Shown here piece after piece: positions 19,777-27,742 of a DNA stretch of 64,000 nucleotides. The notes beneath the pieces were generated by a model, which had not been told where the DNA came from, ran no database searches, and saw only the letters and a program-made list of their open reading frames with translations. Position 1 is the stretch's first letter. Each line of letters opens with the position of its first letter. Position numbers and translations under genes: made by a program. Origin of the DNA: Sphingomonas naphthae (GTDB lineage Bacteria; Pseudomonadota; Alphaproteobacteria; Sphingomonadales; Sphingomonadaceae); NCBI RefSeq assembly GCF_028607085.1, contig NZ_CP117411.1, positions 1,860,001-1,924,000 of the forward strand. The letters run 5' to 3'.

Positions 19777-22503
19777 TCAATCGTCCGCCAGTTCCGGTCG
19801 GCGCGTGTCGGCGGGCTGGGCCACCGCCGCCTGGCCGACGCGCGCCACCGCCTCGGCCAGCGATGCCGCCGAATAGGGCTTGGTGAGGATCGTCGCGTGC
19901 GGATCGCCCTCCGCCGCCGGCACCTGCGCGTCGCCCGTGGCATATACCACCCCGATCCGCGGGCGGATCTCGGCGGCCTGCGCCGCCAGTTCGGGCCCGC
20001 TCATCGTCGGCAAGTTCACATCTGTCACCAGCACGTCTACGCCGCTCGTATGGAGCGCGACCAGCGCATCCTCGGCGGTGGGGGCGTCGATCACCAGATA
20101 GCCCTGCTGCTGGAGCATGTCCGACGTGCTGGCGCGGATCAGTTCGTCATCCTCGACGAGCAGCACGACCACCGGGCCGGACTTCGCGGGCGGCACGAGA
20201 CTTTCGACACGCGGCGCGGCAGGCGCGGCGGCCACCTCGCGCTGGCGCTGGTTGGCCAGCACATGGCGCAGCCGCCGTGCCAGCGCCTCGCGCGAATAGG
20301 GCTTGGAGAGGAGTTCGATGCCCGCATCCAGCTTGCCGCCGTGGACGATCGAATTTTCGGTATAGCCCGAGGTGAACAGCACCGCGATATTGGGCAGCCG
20401 CTCGCGCGCCATCCGCGCCAGTTCGGGGCTCTTGAGGCGGCCCGGCATCACGACATCGGTGAAGAGGATGTCGATCGGAATGCCGCTTTCGACCACGCTG
20501 AGCGCATTGCCGGCATCGACCGCCTTCAGCACGCGATAGCCCAGATCGCTCAACATCTCGACCACGGTGGCGCGCACCGCATCGTCATCCTCGACGACGA
20601 GGATCGTCTCGCTGCCGCCGCTGATCGGCCCGGTATCGACCGCAACCTCGACATCCTCCGCCGCCAGAGAACGCGGCAGATAGAGCTTGATCGTGGTGCC
20701 CTCGTCGACCTCCGAATAGATTTTCACATGGCCGCCGGACTGCTTCACGAAGCCATAGACCATCGACAGCCCGAGACCCGATCCCTTGCCCTCCCCCTTG
20801 GTGGAGAAGAAAGGCTCGAACACCTTGTCGATCAGGTCCGGCGCCATGCCGCAGCCGGTGTCGCTGACGGCGAGCATGACATATTGGCCGGGCGTCACCT
20901 CGCCATGGCTGCGGGCGTAATCGTCGTCGAGGCTGGCGTTGCCGAGTTCGATCGTGAGCTTGCCGGTGCCGTCCATCGCGTCGCGCGCGTTGATCGCGAG
21001 GTTGAGCAGCGCATTTTCCAGCTGCGCCGGATCGATGAAGCTATTCCACAGGCCGCCGGCCACGACCGTCTCGATCTCGATCCCCTCGCCGATCGCGCGG
21101 CGCAGCATGTCGTCCATGTCGCGCACCATGCGGGTCGGGTTGACGACCTTGGGCTCCAGCGCCTGCCGCCGGCCGAAGGCGAGCAGTTGCGCCGCCAGCT
21201 TCGATCCGCGCGCCACGCCCGCCATCGCATTGGCGACCCGCCGCTCGGCCTTGTCGTTGCCCGTCACGTCGCGCTGGAGGAGCTGGAGGTTGCCCGAAAT
21301 CACCTGAAGCAGATTGTTGAAATCATGCGCGACGCCGCCGGTGAGCTTGCCGACGGTCTCCATCTTCTGCGTCTGGAGCAGCACCGCCTCGGCGCGGCGG
21401 CGCTCGCCGATTTCCTGCAGCACGCGCGCTTCGAGCGTGTCGTTGAGCTGGCGCAGCTGCTCCTCCGCCCGGGTGCGATGGCCGATCTGTCGCTGGAGCG
21501 CGGCCTCGCGATCGACGCGGTCCTGCACGTCGAACACCAGCACATGGAAACCGACCGTCTCGCCGCTTTCGGTGCGGGGCAGGTAATGGATCTCGCAGGT
21601 CCGCTCGCGGCCGTCCCGGTGCGGCATGGTGGCGTCGGCAACCACCTTCCGCCCGGCCAGCGCCTGCGCCATCAGCGGTTCGCGCGCTGCGAACACCGCC
21701 TCGCCGACGACATCACGGACGTGCGCGCCGACGATCCTGTCGACGGGGATGCCGACCCAATCCTCGTAATAATCATTGGCGAAGCGATAGATGTGATCGC
21801 GATCGATATAGGAGATCAGGATCGGCAGCGCGTTGGTGATGGTGCGGAATTCGGCCTCGCTATGGGCGACGGCGCGCTGCATCTCGACCCGCTCGGTCGT
21901 CTCGATCACGGTGCACAGCACCCCGCCGACACCATGATCCTCATAGACCGGCGTGTAGAAGAGATCGAACACCACGTCCTCGGGCTGGCCGTAGCGGTTG
22001 AGGACGAGCGTCTGGTCCAGCATCGACTGGACCTCGCCCCGGAAGCCGGCCTGCAGGATCGCGCGGTTGAAATCCCAGATTTCCGGCCAGATGCCGGGCA
22101 CGGTGCCGCCCAGCGCCGTCGGGTGATAGCCGCCCGCGATCAACCGGTAGCCGTCGTTGTAGAGCATCACATGCTCCGGCCCCCACATCAGCACCTTGGG
22201 GATCGGCGAATTGACGACGTTGCTGACGGTGGCCTTCAATTGCGGCGACCAGCCGCTCATCGGCCCGAGCTGCGTCTTCGACCAGTCGAACGCGCGGGTC
22301 AGCCGGGCACATTCGCTGTCGCCCATCAGCCACGCGGTGCCGTCGCCCTGCGGCAATGCGCGCGCCTGCTGGTCGCGCAGCGCCTTGATGGCGGTGCGGA
22401 CGACCTCGCTGGCATTGCCATATTCGCCGGCGGCGAGCTGATCGTCGATATATTGATCGAGTTCGGGGGTGAGGGAGACGTTGCGGGTCTGGCGGGTGCT
22501 CAT
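19777..22503 (-). CDS. Hybrid histidine kinase with N-terminal ParD-like RHH domain
   Basis: 908 residues from ATG 22503. Residues 4-45 (TRNVSLTPELDQYIDDQL, then SEVVRTAIKALRDQ) match the ParD/CopG ribbon-helix-helix antitoxin fold. Next come a PAS-like domain (about 55-205), PAS 2 (about 215-335), a short coiled coil, HisKA with the phospho-His in TGGVAHDFNNLL, HATPase with NLAINARDAMD, DTGCGM and GKGSGLGLSMVYG, and two receiver domains with phospho-Asp in FTDVVMPG and VTDVNLP. No membrane segment. The RHH domain suggests a kinase that binds DNA itself. In-frame upstream starts (GTG 22548, ATG 22542) exist but would lie inside the 31-bp palindrome. Confidence 0.88.
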   Translation of the reverse strand: MSTRQTRNVSLTPELDQYIDDQLAAGEYGNASEVVRTAIKALRDQQARALPQGDGTAWLMGDSECARLTRAFDWSKTQLGPMSGWSPQLKATVSNVVNSPIPKVLMWGPEHVMLYNDGYRLIAGGYHPTALGGTVPGIWPEIWDFNRAILQAGFRGEVQSMLDQTLVLNRYGQPEDVVFDLFYTPVYEDHGVGGVLCTVIETTERVEMQRAVAHSEAEFRTITNALPILISYIDRDHIYRFANDYYEDWVGIPVDRIVGAHVRDVVGEAVFAAREPLMAQALAGRKVVADATMPHRDGRERTCEIHYLPRTESGETVGFHVLVFDVQDRVDREAALQRQIGHRTRAEEQLRQLNDTLEARVLQEIGERRRAEAVLLQTQKMETVGKLTGGVAHDFNNLLQVISGNLQLLQRDVTGNDKAERRVANAMAGVARGSKLAAQLLAFGRRQALEPKVVNPTRMVRDMDDMLRRAIGEGIEIETVVAGGLWNSFIDPAQLENALLNLAINARDAMDGTGKLTIELGNASLDDDYARSHGEVTPGQYVMLAVSDTGCGMAPDLIDKVFEPFFSTKGEGKGSGLGLSMVYGFVKQSGGHVKIYSEVDEGTTIKLYLPRSLAAEDVEVAVDTGPISGGSETILVVEDDDAVRATVVEMLSDLGYRVLKAVDAGNALSVVESGIPIDILFTDVVMPGRLKSPELARMARERLPNIAVLFTSGYTENSIVHGGKLDAGIELLSKPYSREALARRLRHVLANQRQREVAAAPAAPRVESLVPPAKSGPVVVLLVEDDELIRASTSDMLQQQGYLVIDAPTAEDALVALHTSGVDVLVTDVNLPTMSGPELAAQAAEIRPRIGVVYATGDAQVPAAEGDPHATILTKPYSAASLAEAVARVGQAAVAQPADTRRPELADD

Positions 22504-22524
22504 CCCGGCGCGGTGGGGCTTTCC

Positions 22525-22555
22525 GGCGCCTGTGTCAATCATTGACACAGGCGCC
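22525..22555. promoter_or_regulatory. Perfect 31-bp palindrome before the RHH-kinase gene
   Basis: Arms GGCGCCTGTGTCAAT (22525-22539) and ATTGACACAGGCGCC (22541-22555) around C22540, without mismatch; C22524-G22556 extends it by one pair. It lies 22 nt before the kinase ATG and 12 nt after the merR stop. No T tract follows on either strand, so an operator is more likely than a terminator. RHH proteins commonly autoregulate through such palindromes. Confidence 0.7.
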
Positions 22556-22566
22556 GCCGGATCCGT

Positions 22567-22953
22567 CTAATGCCCCTCGATCCAGGCACGCACCTCGCGC
22601 TGGAGCTGTTCCAGTTCGGTGATCGTCTCGTCGAGCGCGTCGCGCTGCTTGTGGAGATCGGCGGCGCGCTTCTCCACGCCGGCCAGCAGCAGGCGGGCCT
22701 GTTCGATATGCTCGGGATCGGCATCGTAGAGATCGAGGAAATCCTTGATCTCGCGGATCGAGAACCCGAGCCTTTTGCCGCGCTGGATCAGCTGGAGCCG
22801 GGCGACGTCGCGCTTGGTATAGACCCGCGTGCTGCCGACCCGCTGCGGCGCGACCAGGCCGCGATCCTCGTAGAAGCGCAACGTCCGATGGGTCAGCCCC
22901 AGCGTCGTCGCCACCTCCTGAATCCCATGCAACGCCCCGTCGGCCACGATCAT
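22567..22953 (-). CDS. MerR-family transcriptional regulator
   Basis: 128 residues: N-terminal MerR winged helix (IQEVATTLGLTHRTLRFYED, RGLVAPQRVGSTRVYTKRDV), then the dimerisation coiled coil (about 80-125) ending in LEQLQREVRAWIEGH. No Cys cluster, so not a metal sensor. ATG at 22953 is preceded by AGGGGGAC. It lies downstream of the fadL/acyl-CoA ligase pair on the same strand, 20 nt after the ligase stop is passed in overlap-free order, so it may control fatty-acid genes as LiuR-type MerR proteins do. That role is inferred from place only. Confidence 0.85.
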   Translation of the reverse strand: MIVADGALHGIQEVATTLGLTHRTLRFYEDRGLVAPQRVGSTRVYTKRDVARLQLIQRGKRLGFSIREIKDFLDLYDADPEHIEQARLLLAGVEKRAADLHKQRDALDETITELEQLQREVRAWIEGH

Positions 22954-22973
22954 GTCCCCCTGAACCCCGATCG

Positions 22974-24656
22974 TCAGGCGCGCAGCGCCGCTTCTTCGGC
23001 GACCAGTTCCTTGCGGGAGAGTTTGCCGATCAGGGTCTTGGGCAAGGCATCGCGGATTTCGATCGATTTGGGAATCTCGATCTTGCTGATCCGCTCGGCG
23101 AGGAAATCGTGGAGTTCGGCCGGGGTGAGGCTCTGCCCCTCGTGCAGCGCCACGAACAGCTTGGGCGCCTGCCCGCGATATTCGTCCGGCACGGCGATGG
23201 CGATCGCCTCCTTCACCGCCGGATGGTGATAGGCCGCCTCCTCGATCGTGCGCGGATAGACGTTGTAGCCGCCGCACAGGATGAGATCCTTGATGCGATC
23301 GACGAGGAACAGATAGCCGTCGTCGTCGAGATAGCCCACATCGCCGGTGCGCAGCGCGCCATCGACGAAACAGTCGGCGGTGGCTTGCGGATTGCGCCAA
23401 TAGCCCTGCATCACCTGCGGGCCGCGCACGCACACCTCGCCGCGCTCGCCGGTGGGCATGATCTGGTGGGGATCGTCGAGCCCGCGAATCTCCAGCCGCG
23501 TGCCGGGGAATTGCGGCCCGCAGCTATTCTCCTTCACCACGCCCTCGATCGAATTGCAGGCGATGATGGGCGAGGCTTCGGAGAGGCCATAGCCCTCGAC
23601 CACGCGGACGCCGGTGCGTGCCTCGAACGTTTCGCGCACCTCCAGCGGCAGCGGGGCGCCGCCCGAAACGCAGGCGCGCAGCGTGGACATGTCGGGCAGG
23701 TCGGCCGGTGGCACCTTGTTGAGCGCCACGTACAGCGTCGGCACGCCGAAGAACTGCGTCGGCTTCGTCCGCCGCATCGTATTCAGGAATTGCGGGCAAT
23801 CGAAGCGCGGCAGCAGGATCATCTCGGCCGCGATCTCGACCGAGAAGTTCAGCACCGTCGTCAGCGCGAAGACGTGGAACATCGGCAGCACGCCGATCGT
23901 GCGTTCCTGAAACGGCCGCTCGCCGCCGACATGCACCAGCATCTGCGCGCTGTTGGCCGCCAGATTGGCGTGGCTCAGCATCGCGCCCTTGGGGATGCCG
24001 GTGGTGCCGCCGGTATATTGCAGCACGGCGAGATCGTCGGGGAAGCGCGCCACCGGCGTCGGATCGGCGACACGGGCGATCAGCGAGGTGTAGGCGACGT
24101 GGCGGTCGTCGCGCGGCACGTCGGCATGGTCGGCGCGCTTGAACAGGCGGAAGCCGATCGATTGCAGCGGCGGCAGGATATCGGCCATCGGGCAGACGAT
24201 GATCGTCTCCAGCCCGCTCCCTTCGGCGACGGCGGCCACCTTGGAATGGATCATCTTCAGATCGGGCACGGCGATCATCCGCGTGCCGGAATCGCGGATC
24301 TGATGGTCGATCTCATGCTCGGTATAGAGCGGGTTGAAATTGACGACGACGCCGCCGACCCGCAGCACCGCGAAATAGAGGATCACGAAATAGGGCGTGT
24401 TGGGCAGGCAGAGGCCGAAGCGGTCGCCCGGCTTCAGCCCCAGATCCTGTAGGCCCCGCGCCGCCCGGCGCACCGCCTCGCCGATCTCGGCATAGGTCCA
24501 GGTGCGGCCGAGGAAATCGATCGCCGTCCAGTCGCCGTGCCGCTCGACCGCGCGGTCGAGCAGTTCGGTGAGCAGGCGGGGGCGGGCCGGAACCGCGCCC
24601 CCCTCCATCACCCCGGCCGGCGACATCGCCATCGCGGCGTGGAGCCCCGCACCCAT
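22974..24656 (-). CDS. Long-chain fatty-acid CoA ligase (AMP-binding)
   Basis: Activates fatty acids to acyl-CoA through an acyl-adenylate. 560 residues. Motifs are LQYTGGTTGIPKGAMLSH (P-loop of the ANL family), VEGYGLSEASPI, LRTGDVGYLDDDGYLFLVDR and the C-terminal hinge with KDLILCGGYNVYP and the catalytic Lys in LPKTLIGKLSRKEL. ATG at 24656 overlaps the fadL stop by one base (TGATG), so the two are co-translated: the porin brings fatty acid in and this enzyme traps it. FadD-like by role. Confidence 0.92.
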   Translation of the reverse strand: MGAGLHAAMAMSPAGVMEGGAVPARPRLLTELLDRAVERHGDWTAIDFLGRTWTYAEIGEAVRRAARGLQDLGLKPGDRFGLCLPNTPYFVILYFAVLRVGGVVVNFNPLYTEHEIDHQIRDSGTRMIAVPDLKMIHSKVAAVAEGSGLETIIVCPMADILPPLQSIGFRLFKRADHADVPRDDRHVAYTSLIARVADPTPVARFPDDLAVLQYTGGTTGIPKGAMLSHANLAANSAQMLVHVGGERPFQERTIGVLPMFHVFALTTVLNFSVEIAAEMILLPRFDCPQFLNTMRRTKPTQFFGVPTLYVALNKVPPADLPDMSTLRACVSGGAPLPLEVRETFEARTGVRVVEGYGLSEASPIIACNSIEGVVKENSCGPQFPGTRLEIRGLDDPHQIMPTGERGEVCVRGPQVMQGYWRNPQATADCFVDGALRTGDVGYLDDDGYLFLVDRIKDLILCGGYNVYPRTIEEAAYHHPAVKEAIAIAVPDEYRGQAPKLFVALHEGQSLTPAELHDFLAERISKIEIPKSIEIRDALPKTLIGKLSRKELVAEEAALRA

Positions 24657-25957
24657 CAGAAGCTCGCGCGGGCGCCGAGCGAGAGCACCACGGCGCTGGC
24701 GCTGCGCAGCTGGCCGCTCACCAGGATCGGCGTCTGCACGGCGGTGCCGGCATAGGCCGCCGTCGTGCGGTCGATCGTAGCATCCTTGAAGTGGATGTAA
24801 TTGACCGCCGCGTCGATCGCGATCGCCTTGCTCATCTGATAGCTGGCGCCGCCGGCGAAGTTCCAGCGATCGGCATCCGGCACGCGGGCGTCGCGCTCGC
24901 CGTCGCGGGTCGGGGTCTGGTCGTGCTGGACGCCAGCGCGCAGGGTCCATTGCGGCGAGACCATGTAATCGACGCCGCCGGCGAAGCTCCAGGTGTTGCG
25001 GTAATTCTCGGGAATGGCGGTGTTGAGCGGCGCGCCGAGGCGGATCGCATCGAACTTGCCCCAGCCGACACGCACGACCTGCGCGTTCAGCGTCACCGCC
25101 GGAGTGACGGCGACCCGCGCGCCGACCGTCGCCTGCCACGGCGTGCGGAAAGTGGCGTCGGTGTCGATCACCCGGTTCTGGGCGGCGAGCGGGCCGAGCA
25201 GGCCGGCGGTCGTCACCGTGCCGCCCAGCTTGTGCTTGATGCTGGACTTGTAGCTGGCGCCGAGCGTGAACGGCCCGTTGGAGAATTGCGCGCCGGCCGA
25301 CCAGCCGAGATCCCAGCCGTCGCCCTTCAGCGTCTGGTGGCCATCGGCCAGCAGCGGCGAGAGGTTCGGCAGGAAGTTGGAGAGGCTCGCCTTGGTCTGC
25401 TCTATATTGAGCGCGGCGCCGATGCTGACGCCCGGCGTCGGCGTGAAGGCGACCGAGGGCTGGATGTCGATCGTGCGCAGGTGGCTCTTGTCGGCGGTGT
25501 AGCGCGCCCAGCTGTCCGAATCGTAATTGGTGGTGAAATTGTAGGGCGCGGTGACGGCCAGGCCGACCGCGATCTGCGGCGTCAGGCCATAAGCGATCGC
25601 GCCCGAGGGGACGACGCCCTTGTTGATCGGATCGGCCGAGCTTTGCTGGCCGCCGACGGCCGCCGGCGCCTGGCCGGGGCGGATGATGCGGGTGTTGATA
25701 TTGTCCACGTCACCCTTGGGCAGGATCGCGCTCGCGCCGACATACGCGGCGCCCCCGGTCATCCCGCCGATCGCGGCCGGGTTCCACCACAGCGATTCCG
25801 GGCCCTTGTCGGCCACTTCGCCTGAAAAGGCGCGGCCCGCGCCCTTGGTGGACTGTTCCTGAAGATAGAAGGCGCCGGCATGGGCGGCCGAGCCGATCGA
25901 CCCCGCGATCACCGAAACACCGGCTACCAGACAGGCCCGAAGCGTCACTTTCGACAT
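24656..25957 (-). CDS. OmpP1/FadL-family outer-membrane fatty-acid porin
   Basis: 433 residues. Signal peptide (MSKVTLRACLVAGVSVIAGS, cleaved near AHA), then the FadL N-terminal hatch GAFYLQEQSTKGAGRAFSGE and NPAAIGGM, and a beta barrel ending in LSLGARASF with terminal Phe. Start at ATG 25957 with GGAGAG seven bases upstream; the ATG at 25969 lacks such a site. It transports long-chain fatty acids or other hydrophobic compounds across the outer membrane, in an operon with the CoA ligase. Confidence 0.93.
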   Translation of the reverse strand: MSKVTLRACLVAGVSVIAGSIGSAAHAGAFYLQEQSTKGAGRAFSGEVADKGPESLWWNPAAIGGMTGGAAYVGASAILPKGDVDNINTRIIRPGQAPAAVGGQQSSADPINKGVVPSGAIAYGLTPQIAVGLAVTAPYNFTTNYDSDSWARYTADKSHLRTIDIQPSVAFTPTPGVSIGAALNIEQTKASLSNFLPNLSPLLADGHQTLKGDGWDLGWSAGAQFSNGPFTLGASYKSSIKHKLGGTVTTAGLLGPLAAQNRVIDTDATFRTPWQATVGARVAVTPAVTLNAQVVRVGWGKFDAIRLGAPLNTAIPENYRNTWSFAGGVDYMVSPQWTLRAGVQHDQTPTRDGERDARVPDADRWNFAGGASYQMSKAIAIDAAVNYIHFKDATIDRTTAAYAGTAVQTPILVSGQLRSASAVVLSLGARASF

Positions 25958-26013
25958 CAAACTCTCCATCGATCTTTATGCGTGTTGTGCGATTTTTTTG
26001 GGGGAGGGCTCGC

Positions 26014-26424
26014 TCAGCGCAGCCGCGTCCAAGTCTGCGTCTTGCACAGCGGCCAGACGATGCAGCCCTTCAGTTTCAGGTGGTTGGCGTCCACCGGCGT
26101 CACCGTCGCCTTGTAGGTGCCGCCATCCTCGGCGTTGTAGATGGTGCCGCCACCCCAGGCGCCGTCGTCCCATTTGAAGCCCTGGAGGAGCGTGACGCCC
26201 ATCAGCTTGCGGCCGCGCAGCTTCTCGTCCTTGTTCTTCTGGTCGGTCAGATTGGGGTTGGCGGTCAGGCCGTCCGATCCGGTCAGCTTGCCGCAGATCG
26301 AGGGGCCGCAGCGTTCGATCTCGACCACGCCATGACGCGATTCGGTCTGCCAGCGGCCAAGCACGACATTTTCGGGGGCGGCGACGCCGGCTGCGCCGGC
26401 CAGGGCCAGAGCCAATAGGCTCAT
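26014..26424 (-). CDS. DUF2147-family exported protein
   Basis: 136 residues from ATG 26424, which has a GGAGAG-rich site. Short signal peptide (MSLLALALAGAAGVAAP), then the lipocalin-like DUF2147 barrel: VLGRWQTESRHGVVEI, CGPSICGKLTG, GVTLLQGFKWDDGAWGGGTI and the C-terminal CIVWPLCKTQTWTR. Function unknown; family members are periplasmic and often near lipid genes. Here it is divergent from the thiolase gene and upstream of fadL. Confidence 0.85.
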   Translation of the reverse strand: MSLLALALAGAAGVAAPENVVLGRWQTESRHGVVEIERCGPSICGKLTGSDGLTANPNLTDQKNKDEKLRGRKLMGVTLLQGFKWDDGAWGGGTIYNAEDGGTYKATVTPVDANHLKLKGCIVWPLCKTQTWTRLR

Positions 26425-26567
26425 ATGTCTCTCTCCTCTCTCCGCGCCCCGAGTCTCCGGGGTCGCCATGTCCTCGCCACCTCCTTGCCGGGGTGGCGTT
26501 GAATCACTGTCTGCATCAAAAATCGGTTGACGTATAGGGAAATCTGCTCACCTTTAAGGGAGAGACA

Positions 26568-26585
26568 TGGAGGAGTGTTCCTCCA
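26568..26585 (+). promoter_or_regulatory. Small hairpin in the thiolase leader
   Basis: TGGAGGA (26568-26574), GTGT loop and TCCTCCA (26579-26585) pair perfectly. It lies 20 nt before the chosen thiolase ATG (26606) and takes in a GGAGGA that could act as a ribosome site, so it might modulate translation. It contains part of the alternative start ATG 26567. Confidence 0.3.
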
Positions 26586-26605
26586 GCTGTGGAGAGGCTG
26601 ATTCG

Positions 26606-27742
26606 ATGCGCGATGTGGTCATCGCGGGCTATGCCCGTTCCCCCTTTCATCCGGCGAACAGGGGCGCCCTCGCCCGTGTTCGCCCCGACGATCTGGCCGC
26701 GCAGGTCATTCGCGGCCTGATCGCCCGCACGGGCGTCGAGCCGGCCGATATCGAGGACATCATCCTCGGCTGCGCCTTCCCGGAGGGTGAGCAGGGCCTC
26801 AACGTCGCACGGCTGATCGGGTTGCTCGCGGATCTTCCCATCTCGGTAGGTGGGATGACCATCAATCGCTTCTGTGGCTCGTCGATGAGCGCGATCCATA
26901 TCGCTATGGGACAGATCCAGATCGGCGCGGGCGAGGTGTTCGTGTGCGCCGGGGTCGAATCGATGAGCCGGGTGCCGATGTCGGGTTTCAATCCTCTCCC
27001 CAATCCCTCCCTCGCCGCCCGCAGCCAGGCCTATATCGGCATGGGCGACACCGCCGAGAATGTGGCGACCAAGTACCAGCTGACCCGCGAGACGCAGGAG
27101 GCGTTCGCGATCGGCAGCCAGCGCAAGGCCGCCGCCGCGCAGGCCGCCGGCAAGCTCGCCGACGAGATCGTGCCGATCGAGACCAAGGCGGGCACGGTCG
27201 ATCAGGACGGCACGATCCGCGGCGAAACCACCGCCGAGGGCCTCGCCGGCCTCAAGCCCGCCTTCGACAAGGACGGATCGGTCACCGCCGGCACCTCCTC
27301 GCCGCTGACCGATGGCGCCAGCGCGGTGCTGGTCACCAGCGAGGATTATGCCCGCGCCCACAACCTCCCCATTCTCGCCCGCATCCGCTCGGTCGGCATC
27401 TCCGGCTGCGCGCCCGAGGTGATGGGTCTCGGCCCGATCGGCGCCACGAAGAAGGCGCTGGAACGTGCCGGGATCGACGTGGGCCAGATCGACGTGGTCG
27501 AACTGAACGAAGCCTTCGCGAGCCAGGCGCTGGCCTGCATGAACGATCTCGGCCTCGATCCAGCCAAGGTGAACGTGGACGGCGGCGCCATCGCCATCGG
27601 CCATCCGCTGGGCGCCACCGGCGCGCGCATCGTCGGCAAGGCGGCGGCGCTGTTGAAGCGCGATGGCGGCAAATATGCGCTCGCCACCCAGTGCATCGGC
27701 GGCGGCCAGGGCATCGCGACGGTGCTGGAGGCGGCGGAATGA
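26606..27742 (+). CDS. Acetyl-CoA acyltransferase (thiolase)
   Basis: Cleaves 3-ketoacyl-CoA, last step of beta-oxidation. 378 residues from ATG 26606; this puts the nucleophilic Cys of NRFCGSSM at residue 90, the usual place. The second site is IAIGHPLGATGARI (His) and the third is QCIGGGQG (Cys). An upstream in-frame ATG at 26567 (GGGAGAG site) would add 13 residues, EECSSSCGEADS, unlike the family N-terminus. It overlaps the next gene by ATGA: thiolase and multifunctional enzyme form the FadA/FadB pair. Confidence 0.95.
   Translation: MRDVVIAGYARSPFHPANRGALARVRPDDLAAQVIRGLIARTGVEPADIEDIILGCAFPEGEQGLNVARLIGLLADLPISVGGMTINRFCGSSMSAIHIAMGQIQIGAGEVFVCAGVESMSRVPMSGFNPLPNPSLAARSQAYIGMGDTAENVATKYQLTRETQEAFAIGSQRKAAAAQAAGKLADEIVPIETKAGTVDQDGTIRGETTAEGLAGLKPAFDKDGSVTAGTSSPLTDGASAVLVTSEDYARAHNLPILARIRSVGISGCAPEVMGLGPIGATKKALERAGIDVGQIDVVELNEAFASQALACMNDLGLDPAKVNVDGGAIAIGHPLGATGARIVGKAAALLKRDGGKYALATQCIGGGQGIATVLEAAE

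Noticed and set aside
26527-26558. TTGACG near TTTAAG as thiolase promoter
   Set aside because: Spacing to a -10-like hexamer is about 20 bp, so the match is too weak to list.
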